A stretch of 64,000 nt of DNA from Palsa-343 sp036269135 (lineage in GTDB: Bacteria > Acidobacteriota > Terriglobia > Terriglobales > Acidobacteriaceae). Below are positions 1 to 9,305 of this stretch, piece by piece; the stretch's first letter is position 1, and every line of letters begins with the position of its first letter. Under the pieces are notes generated by a model. It was not told where the DNA came from. It was given only the letters and a program-made list of their open reading frames with translations, and did no database searches. The position numbers and the translations under genes were made by a program. The stretch is from the NCBI GenBank assembly GCA_036269135.1, contig DATASQ010000002.1:1-64000 (forward strand). The letters are read 5' to 3'.

Positions 1-1108
<1,108 letters not shown>

Positions 1109-1144
1109 TGCTCAGATCTCCTGATAGGTCAGAACTCGTTTTCC

Positions 1145-1193
1145 GGAACTCGTGTTGCCAAACCTTTTTGGGGAAGGAAGCCGTGTTGCGAAA
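1145..1193 (-). promoter_or_regulatory. Pair of 18-bp direct repeats upstream of the radical SAM gene
   Basis: Plus-strand GGAActCGTGTTGCcAAA (1145-1162) recurs as GGAAgcCGTGTTGCgAAA (1176-1193) with three mismatches and a 31-bp offset, close to three helical turns. The pair lies 37-85 bp upstream of the radical SAM start codon, where an activator or repressor could bind as two tandem protomers. No matching regulator is recognised. Confidence 0.4.
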
Positions 1194-1554
1194 TTTCCCG
1201 CCCGGGTTGCCTGGGAATCAGCTAAGTAACGTGACTCCAGGGCTTTACCAGCTTCGAGAATAGGCCCCGTGCCACGAAAGTGGAACGCCACGGCCCTGAA
1301 TGGCGAAAATCCGCCACCAGGCGGCGATTTCCCCCGGTAAACGGGGAACCGCTACTGCCAAAACAACTTGCCGTTCCGAGCGAAGGGCGGCCTGGATGCC
1401 CTCCAGTGCTCCGCAATTCGTTCTCGCGCGCAACCACGCTCGATTCGGCCGCCTCGCCCTCCGGCTTCCTCTGTGCTCTCTGTGTCCTCTGTGGTGGAGT
1501 CTTTTCCCCGTTTTCCCCTGCGCTGCCGTGTCCTCTGGGTTGGAGCTTCTGCAG
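1194..1554. other. Intergenic stretch with CACAGAG-type repeats
   Basis: This gap between the ADOP stop and the radical SAM upstream region holds no convincing gene; the short open frames have the wrong composition or no ribosome-binding site. Its recognisable content is a CTCTGTGGTGGA-type repeat (1468-1505), with a degenerate second copy at about 1527-1550 touching the end of the permease gene. Confidence 0.5.
1468..1505 (-). repeat. Dispersed CACAGAG-type repeat, copy 1
   Basis: Read on the minus strand this is a short TCCACCACAGAGGACACAGAG string made of imperfect 9-10 nt units. A degraded second copy at about 1527-1550 abuts the stop codon of the minus-strand ADOP permease. Further copies are at 40943-40970, 48296-48334 and 49588-49620. 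When translated, such repeats give the spurious TTEDTEST-like peptides seen in many genomes. Confidence 0.6.
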
Positions 1555-4017
1555 TCACTCCGCCCGCAGCGCCTCCACAGCATTCACCCGAGCGGCGCGG
1601 GCCGCGGGTACCGCCGAAGCGATCGCCGCGGCCATGAGAATGACCCCCGCCGAAGCGATGAAGCTCAGGGCTCCCGGCAGATGCACCGGCCCAACCCACA
1701 CGGCGAGGCCCCGCGCCCCCGCGATCCCGACGATCGCACCGGCGAGGACGCCCAGGGCGGCGATGATCAGTCCCTCGCGCAGAACGTCGGTGAGAATGTG
1801 CCGCGGCTCCGCGCCCAGCGCCATCCGGATGCCGAATTCGCGCGTGCGTCCGCTGACCGAGAAGGCAAGAACGCCGGCCACTCCGATCACCGAGATCAGC
1901 AGGGCAACGGTGGCGAATCCTCCAAAGACCAGGGCATTGAGTTTGTCCGGCGACAGCACCTCGGCACGGATGTCCTCAAGACTCGCCGCCCGCTCCACCG
2001 GCTGATCCGCCGCGATCCCCTGAATGGTTTTCACGATCGTCGGCACCAGCGGATAGGGACTGGCTTCGGTGCGCACAAACAAACGCCCGCCCCATCCCTC
2101 CTGATCCACCGGCTGGTAAATCGTCATCGACGGGTTGGGAATGATGTTCTCGTCGTCGAAATCCGGCACCACGCCGACGATGCGCCGCGTGTCGTAGCTG
2201 ATGCCGATGAACTTCATCACGCCATCGGTCCATCGCATCGTGCGCCCAATTGCTTCCTGTCCCGGAAACAACTTGTCCGCCACGCTCTTGCTGATGATGA
2301 CCACGCGGTCCGCCCCATTCTTGTCCGTATCGCGGAAATCGCGCCCTTCGAGGATTGGCATGCCGAGCGTCGAAAAGAATCCTGGCGAAATGGAGCGGAA
2401 ATTGGCCCGCAGATCCTCGTCACCGTTCCTGCGCGTCGCCCCCTGCACCGCAAAAGCAAAGCTGATGTTCAGCCCCTGCGAGTCACGCCACGGAACGCTG
2501 AAGCCGGTGGCCACGCTTTTCACCCCCGGGAGCGCAGACACGCGGCGAACCACCTCGTGATTGAAATCCTGCTGCTGTTGTGGCGTGCGCCCATAGGTCA
2601 CCGGCGGCAGATTGATCGCGAGCACCCGCGTTGTGTCGAAGGGGGGCGGCGTCGACTCCAGATCGTAGAGCGTCCGCAGCAGCAGCCCCGCGCCCACCAG
2701 CAGCAGGAACGATGCGGTGATCTGCGTGACCGCGAAGATGCGGAGACGGCGATTGGAGCCGGTAGCGCTGCGCGTTCCCCCCACCGTCAGTCCCGACGCC
2801 GGCGAGGCCTTCGTCGAGGGCAGCCGCGGAATATAGGCGAGGAAAACGGACGCGACCAGCGCCAGGCCAATACCAAACCACACCAGAGTGGAATCGAGGT
2901 GCAGATCATCGGCCCGCACCGAGAAGCGCGCGGCGTACTTGCCCAGAATCGACACCATGGGAGCGGCGATCAGCAGTGCGGCGCCCACTCCCGATCCGCA
3001 AAGAACCAGGCTCTCCGCCAGCAGCGATCGGCGGAGGACCGCGGTGCTGGCCCCCAGCGCCGAGCGAATCGCCAGCTCCGATTCCCGGCGCAGCGTGCGC
3101 GCCAGCACCAGATTGGCCACATTCGACGAGGCGATGACAAACAGCAGCCCCGACGCCGCAAACAGCACCCAGAGAATCGTGTTGGCCCGCGCGTTGATCT
3201 GGTCGTGCATCCGACGGACCGAAATGGTGTAGGCGTCGTCGTGCTTGTAAACCTCAGGGTGCGCATGCAGCATCGCCGCGTAATCCGTGCGCAACTCGGC
3301 GCGCGCCTGCTCCAGCGTCGCTCCCGGGGCAAGCCGCCCGAAAAGCTCGGTCATGCGATGTTCCCGCCCCGTCACCATCGTCGCGGAAAGGTGATGCGGG
3401 CTGGTGACCACATTGGCGATGATCTCCGTCGCTACAGGGTAGGGAACCGCCGGCTCCAGCACCCCCACAATCGTCGCCGATCGCGATCCGGCAAAACTGT
3501 CCAGCCGGATCGTCTTCCCAATGACGTTGGCCTCCGAGTGCAGCGACTCCGTCCAGAACTTATAGGTGAGCACCACCGCGCCCGATGCATTGGGACCGTC
3601 GTCGGCCGGGCCGAGGAGTCGCCCCAGAATCGGCCGCAGCCCCATCACCTCGAAGTAATGGCCGTCCACCACGCCGGCGGGGATCTCGCGCGGCTGCCCC
3701 AGCCCCTGCATTGTGAAGTCAATCTCCGAAAACGTGCCCAGCTCTGAGATGGATTTCAGGTGCTTGCCCAGATCGTCGATCTCCGGTATCGACCAGGTGG
3801 TATTGATTTCGTGGAGTCCCGGAGCGCTCTGGCGAATGTAGAGCAGGCGCGCTTCGTCGCGATTCGCCAGCGGCCGCAGCAGCACCGCGCGGACCACCGA
3901 GAAGATCGCGGCGTTCGCGCCGATGCCCAGCGCCAGCGTGAGAGCCACGGTGATCCACAGCGAGGGAACGCGGGATAAGGAACGAAAGGCGATTCTGAGA
4001 TCGCGAAGGAAAGACAT
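1555..4017 (-). CDS. ADOP-family FtsX/MacB-like ABC transporter permease
   Basis: This 820-residue membrane protein has the architecture of the acidobacterial duplicated orphan permeases. An N-terminal MSFLRDLRIAFRSL leader precedes a first membrane helix (TVALTLALGIGANAAIFSVV), then a large MacB-like periplasmic domain (about residues 50-260), three helices of the first FtsX domain, a second periplasmic domain (about 440-650) and a terminal FtsX triplet ending in PAARAARVNAVEALRAE. Family members look like MacB permeases but usually have no ATPase gene next door, and none is visible here. The start ATG at 4017 has a GGAGAA box upstream. The divergent MarR gene and the palindrome at 4148-4165 make it a likely MarR target. 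The transported substrate is unknown. Confidence 0.9.
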   Translation of the reverse strand: MSFLRDLRIAFRSLSRVPSLWITVALTLALGIGANAAIFSVVRAVLLRPLANRDEARLLYIRQSAPGLHEINTTWSIPEIDDLGKHLKSISELGTFSEIDFTMQGLGQPREIPAGVVDGHYFEVMGLRPILGRLLGPADDGPNASGAVVLTYKFWTESLHSEANVIGKTIRLDSFAGSRSATIVGVLEPAVPYPVATEIIANVVTSPHHLSATMVTGREHRMTELFGRLAPGATLEQARAELRTDYAAMLHAHPEVYKHDDAYTISVRRMHDQINARANTILWVLFAASGLLFVIASSNVANLVLARTLRRESELAIRSALGASTAVLRRSLLAESLVLCGSGVGAALLIAAPMVSILGKYAARFSVRADDLHLDSTLVWFGIGLALVASVFLAYIPRLPSTKASPASGLTVGGTRSATGSNRRLRIFAVTQITASFLLLVGAGLLLRTLYDLESTPPPFDTTRVLAINLPPVTYGRTPQQQQDFNHEVVRRVSALPGVKSVATGFSVPWRDSQGLNISFAFAVQGATRRNGDEDLRANFRSISPGFFSTLGMPILEGRDFRDTDKNGADRVVIISKSVADKLFPGQEAIGRTMRWTDGVMKFIGISYDTRRIVGVVPDFDDENIIPNPSMTIYQPVDQEGWGGRLFVRTEASPYPLVPTIVKTIQGIAADQPVERAASLEDIRAEVLSPDKLNALVFGGFATVALLISVIGVAGVLAFSVSGRTREFGIRMALGAEPRHILTDVLREGLIIAALGVLAGAIVGIAGARGLAVWVGPVHLPGALSFIASAGVILMAAAIASAVPAARAARVNAVEALRAE

Positions 4018-4147
4018 GGGGTTTCTCCGTCTGGGAACGGGATTCGCACGCCGGGGCCGGGGACTTCCAATTCTGCTCTACTTCGGCCGGTCAGGAAAGC
4101 CGCACTGACCGGATCGGCAAGCCGCTGCAGGCTTGACGTCCATGGAC

Positions 4148-4165
4148 TATGTTGATATCAACATA
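4148..4165. promoter_or_regulatory. Perfect 18-bp palindrome, likely MarR operator
   Basis: TATGTTGATATCAACATA is perfectly self-complementary and lies 9 bp before the MarR start codon, between it and the divergent ADOP permease. MarR dimers typically bind AT-rich palindromes of this size in their own promoters, so autorepression and joint control of the permease is the simplest reading. The site is seen directly; its use is inferred. Confidence 0.7.
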
Positions 4166-4174
4166 TCAGCGTGT

Positions 4175-4621
4175 ATGTCAAGGCCTGAGCCGGTTTCTTT
4201 TCAAACGACGCTGCGGGTGCGGGACTGCTGTCTCTGTCTGCACGTGCAGAGGGCGGCGCGCGCCCTGGCACGACGCTTCGATCAGGCGCTGCAGCCGCTC
4301 GGGCTGACCAACGGCCAGTTCTCGCTGATGATGTCCCTCAACCGCCCCGACGCTCCAGGCATGGGCTCGGTGGCAGAGTTGCTGGCCCTGGACCGAACCA
4401 CTCTCACCGCGGCGCTTAAGCCGCTGCAGCGCCGCGGCCTGGTCGAGATCATGGTGGATCCCCACGATCGGCGCGGCCGGTTGCTGCATTTGACGGCGCA
4501 GGGCAAAAATCTTCTGGCGGAGGCCGCGCCGGTATGGGAAAAAACCCATGAGGAACTGGAGGCCATGCTGGGGGCAGCGGAGGCGGGTCGCCTCCGGGAG
4601 AATTTGCGAGCGCTGGAGTAA
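4175..4621 (+). CDS. MarR-family transcriptional regulator
   Basis: A 148-residue winged-helix protein. Helices after the N-terminal VRDCCLCLHVQRAARALARR segment form the dimer interface; the wHTH runs over about residues 60-110 and includes MGSVAELLALDRTTLTAALK as recognition region and DPHDRRGR as the wing. The cysteine-rich CCLCLH stretch might sense thiol oxidation, but that is speculative. I chose ATG 4175 over the TTG at 4133 because the earlier start would place the perfect palindrome 4148-4165 inside the coding sequence and 148 residues is the usual family length. It is divergent from the ADOP permease, which it probably controls together with itself. Confidence 0.88.
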   Translation: MSRPEPVSFQTTLRVRDCCLCLHVQRAARALARRFDQALQPLGLTNGQFSLMMSLNRPDAPGMGSVAELLALDRTTLTAALKPLQRRGLVEIMVDPHDRRGRLLHLTAQGKNLLAEAAPVWEKTHEELEAMLGAAEAGRLRENLRALE

Positions 4622-4739
4622 AGGCGGCGCGCGTCCCTGGGCATCGGGGGTACGCCCGGCTTCTTCCTCCGACTCCTGGCTGCTCGCTGGGCGTTTTCCC
4701 ACGCGACCATTACTATGGAACAGGAGGTTCTCCGTCCGA

Positions 4740-5351
4740 ATGGTGGTTCGTAAGCTTGCGTGGTTTTGCCTCACGGCGCTCGCCGGGTTGCTGCTCAGTC
4801 CCGCTGTCCAGGCACAGAAAGCCCTCACGAACAATGAGATCTCGTTCGATGGGCTCTATCAGTTCACGCCGGACTCCAGTGGGAACGGCATCCGTCTCCA
4901 TTCCACCGATTCGGGAGGATTTGGGGGCACCTTTAGCCACAGCTACCACTGGTGGCTCGGCTACCAGGCCGGATACGATTACGCGCGCTACACCAACTAC
5001 TATTCCGACCAGGCGTTCGGCGTTCAGACCAATCAGCACCAGTTCAGCGGCTCGTATTACGTGCACGGTCCTCACACGCTGATGGGCATCCAGCCATTTG
5101 CCCTCGCCGGCGTCAGCGGGCTTCTCTTTGCTCCCTCTCTGAACGGCGGACAGAACGCAGAGCGCCAGTTCCGCCTCGGTGTCAACTACGGAGCCGGCGT
5201 TAACGTTCCCTTGCTGAGTTCATACTTCGGCCTCCGCCTCGCATACAACGGTGTTTTCTACAAGGCTCCCGACTTCGGCCGGTTCTATCTCACCACCAAC
5301 GCCTGGCGCGATACCTCCGAACCGACGGCGGGCATTTATTTCCGCTTCTGA
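4740..5351 (+). CDS. Predicted outer-membrane beta-barrel protein
   Basis: A 203-residue protein with a clear signal peptide (charged MVVRKL, hydrophobic core, cleavage near VQAQKA). The mature part alternates aromatic and polar residues, with many Gly, Tyr and Phe (YHWWLGYQAGYDYARYTNYY), and ends in FRF as outer-membrane strands usually do. It resembles small OmpA/OprF-type barrels of about eight strands annotated only as outer membrane beta-barrel protein. The start ATG 4740 has an AGGAGG box at 4722-4727. The HIT gene follows 13 bp after the stop, so the two are probably co-transcribed. No ligand can be assigned. Confidence 0.7.
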   Translation: MVVRKLAWFCLTALAGLLLSPAVQAQKALTNNEISFDGLYQFTPDSSGNGIRLHSTDSGGFGGTFSHSYHWWLGYQAGYDYARYTNYYSDQAFGVQTNQHQFSGSYYVHGPHTLMGIQPFALAGVSGLLFAPSLNGGQNAERQFRLGVNYGAGVNVPLLSSYFGLRLAYNGVFYKAPDFGRFYLTTNAWRDTSEPTAGIYFRF

Positions 5352-5364
5352 TCACGAGATCGCC

Positions 5365-5703
5365 GTGGACTGCCTCTTTTGCAAAATCGTCGCCGGCCAG
5401 ATTCCCTCAAAGAAGGTCTACGAGGACGATGCGGTCTTCGCCTTCCACGACATTGACCCGAAGGCGCCGAAGCACATCCTCGTGATCCCGAAGAAGCATC
5501 TCGCCTCGCTCGCCGATGCGCAGCTCGCCGATGAAGCTCTTCTCGGCCACATCCTCACGACCGCCGCTGCCATTGCCCGCGAGCAACGCCTGGGCAAAGG
5601 CTACCGCGTCGTCATCAGCACGGGTCCTGAAGGCGGCCAGACCGTCGACCACCTGCACCTGCACCTGCTCGGCGGTCGCCAGATGCACTGGCCTCCCGGC
5701 TAA
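5365..5703 (+). CDS. HIT-family nucleotide-binding hydrolase (HinT-like)
   Basis: 112 residues, the normal size for HinT-type purine nucleoside phosphoramidases. The protein opens with MDCLFCKIVAGQIPSKKVYEDD, the standard start of the family, where the CxxC pair may bind zinc, and ends with the histidine triad HLHLHLLGGRQMHWPPG. GTG 5365 is chosen because an upstream start would add about 38 unrelated residues overlapping the beta-barrel gene. It probably hydrolyses AMP-lysine or other adenosine phosphoramidates in the cytosol. The stop is 4 bp from the stop of the convergent TonB-dependent receptor. Confidence 0.92.
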   Translation: MDCLFCKIVAGQIPSKKVYEDDAVFAFHDIDPKAPKHILVIPKKHLASLADAQLADEALLGHILTTAAAIAREQRLGKGYRVVISTGPEGGQTVDHLHLHLLGGRQMHWPPG

Positions 5704-5707
5704 TCGC

Positions 5708-8700
5708 TCACCACAACAGCTTCGCCGCCAGCTGGATCTGCCGCGAGGTCGTGGACGTGCTGGTAATCACGCCCGCCGTCGGCGATACGCCCGAAGGCGT
5801 GAACACGACCAGGTTCGGCGTGTTGAAGTTCGAGTGGTTGAGGATGTTGAAGAACTCCGCCCGCAACTGCAGCCGCATCCGCTCGTGCAGCGTCGTGTCC
5901 TTGAACATCGAGTAGTCCCACTGGCCCAGCCCGGGCCCGGTCAGCGAATTGCGTCCCAGGTTCCCCTGGAAGCCGCTGTTCGCCGGCGGCGCGAGAAACG
6001 CCGAAGGGTTGAACCACTCGCTCGGCTTGCCCACGATGACCTTGCCCGTAAAGCTCGGGTTCGCAAACGGGCGCACAGGGTTCTTCGTGTCCCCGTTGTT
6101 CGAAGGGTTGTAGCTCAGCTGCGGGGTGAAGGGAAATCCCGCCTGCAGGCTCACGATGGAGTTGGCCGTCCATCCGCCGATCAGGCCGTTCGTCACGCGC
6201 CCGGCGCCGCTCAGGAAGCGCTCGTTCCGCCCGAACGGCAGATGGTAGACCGCATTGATCGTCGCGACGTTACGCACGTCGTAGGTCGCCGGTCCCCAGT
6301 CGCCCCTGATGTCGAACGGATTCGAGACCAGTCCAGGCGCATTGCCGGCCGCGGTCGCATTTAGCGAGTCGCCGTCGTCCAGCGCCTTCGACCAGGTATA
6401 GACGCCGCGCAACGCCAGATCGTGGCTTAGCCGATGGTTGAGATCCGCCTCGAGCACGTTGTACGAGCTGTCTCCCACTGAGAACCACGCCCACGCCGCT
6501 CCCAGCGCAGGATTCGCCAGCTTCGTCCCCGCCGGAATGTAATACGCGCCGGCCGGAACCGCCGCCCCTGCCAGCGGTGCAGGGAACTTGCCGGGATACG
6601 TCGCCGGGCACGGGGCCGCCGGACAGATCGCCGGCGTCGGCTCGTTGTCGTCGAGGCTCACAATCTCGTGATACCCATGCGAACCGACATAGCCGAGCGT
6701 GAACACGGTGTTTGGCGACAGCTCCTGCTCCACTCGCAGCGACCAGGAGATCAGCGTCGGTGTGTCCATGTCCGGCTGGACGCCGGCGGGTGCGATCTTC
6801 GCTTTCGCCGGCACCGGGGCAATCGGCAACGGTAAGTCGGAAACCGGCAGACTGGCGATGCTGTACGACGGATTAAAGGGTGCGTTCTGATCCATGCGAT
6901 AGCCCAGCGCGTCCTGCAGGTCGTTATAGATCCCAAAGCCCGCGCGAATCACGGTTCGGGGACCGAGTGGGCTCCACGCCAGCCCGATGCGCGGCTGCGC
7001 CAGGAACTTCGCGTTGTTCTGCGTGAAGGCCGAATTGCCGATGTGGGGCGCCGTCTGAATCACGCCGTTGTTGAAGACGAAACTCGCGGCCCGTCCATGC
7101 GCCTCATTCCAGCCGGTGGTGAATCCGTCGCGGAAACCGAGGGAGACGGTCAGCTTCGGCGTGGCGCGGATCACGTCCTGCACGTACCAGGCGCCCAGCA
7201 GCGAGCGCCAGTTCATCTCCGTAGGCGTCGGATCGTAGAGAAAGGTTCCGACGGTTCCCTGCAGAAATTGCTGGAGTCCGGTGAACGTCGCCTGGCCGAA
7301 CTGCGTCAGCGCCAGATCCTCATTCGCCTGGAGCGGCTGCAGCCATACCCCGGCGCTGAGGTCGTGCCGTCCCCGCGTCCACGTCACCCGATCCTCAAAC
7401 GTATAAAGGTTGCGGGCAATGTGCAGGTCGCTTCCCGTGTTGCTGCCTGCCTGGCTTACCTGGGCAGCAGGATTCGCGGCGGCACTGCCGCCGACCACCA
7501 CGGTGCCTGTCGGCTTTCCGGCGACAAAGCTGCCGACACTCGCGGCCGGCGTTCCAGGCGTGGGCTCGCCGGTATAGAAGTAGGCAGCCCGCGAATATCC
7601 AACCCGCGCCACGTTGATCAGCGATGGGGAAAAGATGTGGGTTTCCTCCAGGCTCAGCACCTGTTCGCGCAGGGTTTCGAGATCGGTGCTGTAGAGATTG
7701 GCGCTGGTCGGCGTGACATCGTTGCTGTCGTCAATCGTGTAGACGGCGGTCAGCGTGTCGTGGCTGGCAAAGTCTCGATCAACCCGCACCGTGCCGAAGT
7801 CGTCGCGAATCATTTGCAGGGGGCTGTTGAAGACCTCGGCGATCCCGCCGAAATCCGGTGAGTTGGCGGCGGGCAGCGGCCACAGGTTCAGCAGCGCGGC
7901 GACGCCCGGCGCCACTCCAACGTTCACCAAACCGGAAGCGGGGCAGGAATTCGGCGCGGGCGTTACCAGTTTGCAGGGTAGCAGTCCGGCGCGCGCATTC
8001 GCGTCCGGCACCAGCGCCACGCCCGCCTGATGCAGGTGCTGACGGAAGCCCTCGTAATTGCCGAAGGCGAAGGTCCTGTTCCGCAGGATCGGCCCGCCGA
8101 GCGATGCGCCGAACTGGTTGCGCTGGAAGGGCGGTACGGCTCCCTTGTTGAAGTAGTTCCTGGCATCGAGCGCGCTGTTGCGCAGGAACTCGTAAGCGGA
8201 GCCGTGCACCTGGTTGGTGCCACCCTGGGTGACGATGAGCACCTGCGCCCCCGGGCGCTTGCCATACGCGGCGCCGTATGAATCGCGCAGGACGTTGAAC
8301 TCGCGCACGGCATCCACGCCGAGCAGTTCCTGGCTGGTGCCGCCGGGCTGCATGTTGTTTTCGGCGGCTCCGGTGAACTCGATCCCGTTCAGCAGAAACA
8401 AATTCTGCTGCGGCCGATTGCCGGAGACAGAGAAATTGTTGCCGACGGTCGAATTGGAGACGCCCACGCCGCCGGTTTTTTCAGCCGTGAAATTGACGAC
8501 GCCCGGATCCAGCGTCAGGAGCTCGTCGTAGCTGCGGCCATTCAGCGGCAGATCTTTCACCTGCTGTTCGCCGACGAGCCCCGAGATGTCGGTCGTCGTG
8601 AGGCTGACCGCGGCCGCATCCGCATTGACTGTGACCTGCTGCCGCACACCGGCGACGGGCAGTTGCAGATTGGCGGTGGCTTCCTGTCCGACTGCCAGAT

Positions 8701-9031
8701 GAATCCCGGTGCGTACCTGGTCGGCAAAACCCTTATGGTGAGCGGTGATCGCGTAGTTGCCCACAGGCAGCGACAGGACCTGATACTCGCCATTGGGGCT
8801 GGTCACCGCACTCCGCTCCGCGCCGGTATTCACGTCGTTTACATCGACCGTTGCCCCGGCAAGAGCGGCACCCGAGGGATCGGTCACGATTCCCGACAGG
8901 CTGGAGGACGACTGGGCGAGCGCCAGCGGAATCGTCGCAAACGCCGAAGCGATGAGCAGCACTCCGGTCAGCCATGGGATGAAGAAGGGAAAAGAAAGAC
9001 ACGTCCGTGCGCGTCCAGATAACAGGTGCAT
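5708..9031 (-). CDS. TonB-dependent receptor with carboxypeptidase-regulatory-like domain (Oar-like)
   Basis: 1107 residues from ATG 9031, which has a GGAGG box 7 nt upstream and puts the signal sequence (FPFFIPWLTGVLLIASAFAT, cleavage after ALAQ) near the N-terminus. Next is a carboxypeptidase-regulatory-like Ig fold (SGIVTDPSGAALAGATVDV, about residues 43-125), then the plug with KDLPLNGRSYDELLTLDPGV and GIEFTG, then a long barrel ending in a terminal aromatic strand (IQLAAKLLW). The family is greatly expanded in Acidobacteriota and thought to import large glycans, peptides or siderophores with TonB energy. No SusD partner is present. It converges on the HIT gene with no room for a terminator. 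Confidence 0.93.
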   Translation of the reverse strand: MHLLSGRARTCLSFPFFIPWLTGVLLIASAFATIPLALAQSSSSLSGIVTDPSGAALAGATVDVNDVNTGAERSAVTSPNGEYQVLSLPVGNYAITAHHKGFADQVRTGIHLAVGQEATANLQLPVAGVRQQVTVNADAAAVSLTTTDISGLVGEQQVKDLPLNGRSYDELLTLDPGVVNFTAEKTGGVGVSNSTVGNNFSVSGNRPQQNLFLLNGIEFTGAAENNMQPGGTSQELLGVDAVREFNVLRDSYGAAYGKRPGAQVLIVTQGGTNQVHGSAYEFLRNSALDARNYFNKGAVPPFQRNQFGASLGGPILRNRTFAFGNYEGFRQHLHQAGVALVPDANARAGLLPCKLVTPAPNSCPASGLVNVGVAPGVAALLNLWPLPAANSPDFGGIAEVFNSPLQMIRDDFGTVRVDRDFASHDTLTAVYTIDDSNDVTPTSANLYSTDLETLREQVLSLEETHIFSPSLINVARVGYSRAAYFYTGEPTPGTPAASVGSFVAGKPTGTVVVGGSAAANPAAQVSQAGSNTGSDLHIARNLYTFEDRVTWTRGRHDLSAGVWLQPLQANEDLALTQFGQATFTGLQQFLQGTVGTFLYDPTPTEMNWRSLLGAWYVQDVIRATPKLTVSLGFRDGFTTGWNEAHGRAASFVFNNGVIQTAPHIGNSAFTQNNAKFLAQPRIGLAWSPLGPRTVIRAGFGIYNDLQDALGYRMDQNAPFNPSYSIASLPVSDLPLPIAPVPAKAKIAPAGVQPDMDTPTLISWSLRVEQELSPNTVFTLGYVGSHGYHEIVSLDDNEPTPAICPAAPCPATYPGKFPAPLAGAAVPAGAYYIPAGTKLANPALGAAWAWFSVGDSSYNVLEADLNHRLSHDLALRGVYTWSKALDDGDSLNATAAGNAPGLVSNPFDIRGDWGPATYDVRNVATINAVYHLPFGRNERFLSGAGRVTNGLIGGWTANSIVSLQAGFPFTPQLSYNPSNNGDTKNPVRPFANPSFTGKVIVGKPSEWFNPSAFLAPPANSGFQGNLGRNSLTGPGLGQWDYSMFKDTTLHERMRLQLRAEFFNILNHSNFNTPNLVVFTPSGVSPTAGVITSTSTTSRQIQLAAKLLW

Positions 9032-9250
9032 GACTGCCTCCGAGGGGATGCCAATCCTGGGGAACGGCCGTGGATTCTGATCCGGGAGCAAGCGACGAAT
9101 CAATACAAATCAAATGATGATGTGTAGACGAATCTCTATGTTATCACCGGCATCTGCGCCTGCCCCGGCGATGCATGAGGCACGAAACTCACGGGGCGGT
9201 CGACATCGGGGCGGCTTCGGGCGAAGGGCAATCGCGATTCTTTGGCTCCC

Positions 9251-9288
9251 AAAAAGAACTCCCGCCGGAGCGAAAATCCGGCGGGAGT
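9251..9288 (-). terminator. Rho-independent terminator of the alcohol dehydrogenase gene
   Basis: A perfect 12-bp inverted repeat (ACTCCCGCCGGA, 9258-9269, with TCCGGCGGGAGT, 9277-9288) encloses a 7-nt loop. On the minus strand it is followed by TTCTTTTT. It lies 18 bp past the stop of the minus-strand dehydrogenase and is a textbook intrinsic terminator. Confidence 0.9.
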
Positions 9289-9305
9289 ATCGAGTTACTG
9301 CGGCC

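Noticed and set aside
1300..3747. An 815-codon plus-strand frame opposite the ADOP permease
   Set aside because: Arg/His/Pro-rich antisense shadow without homology; the permease on the other strand has clear domains.
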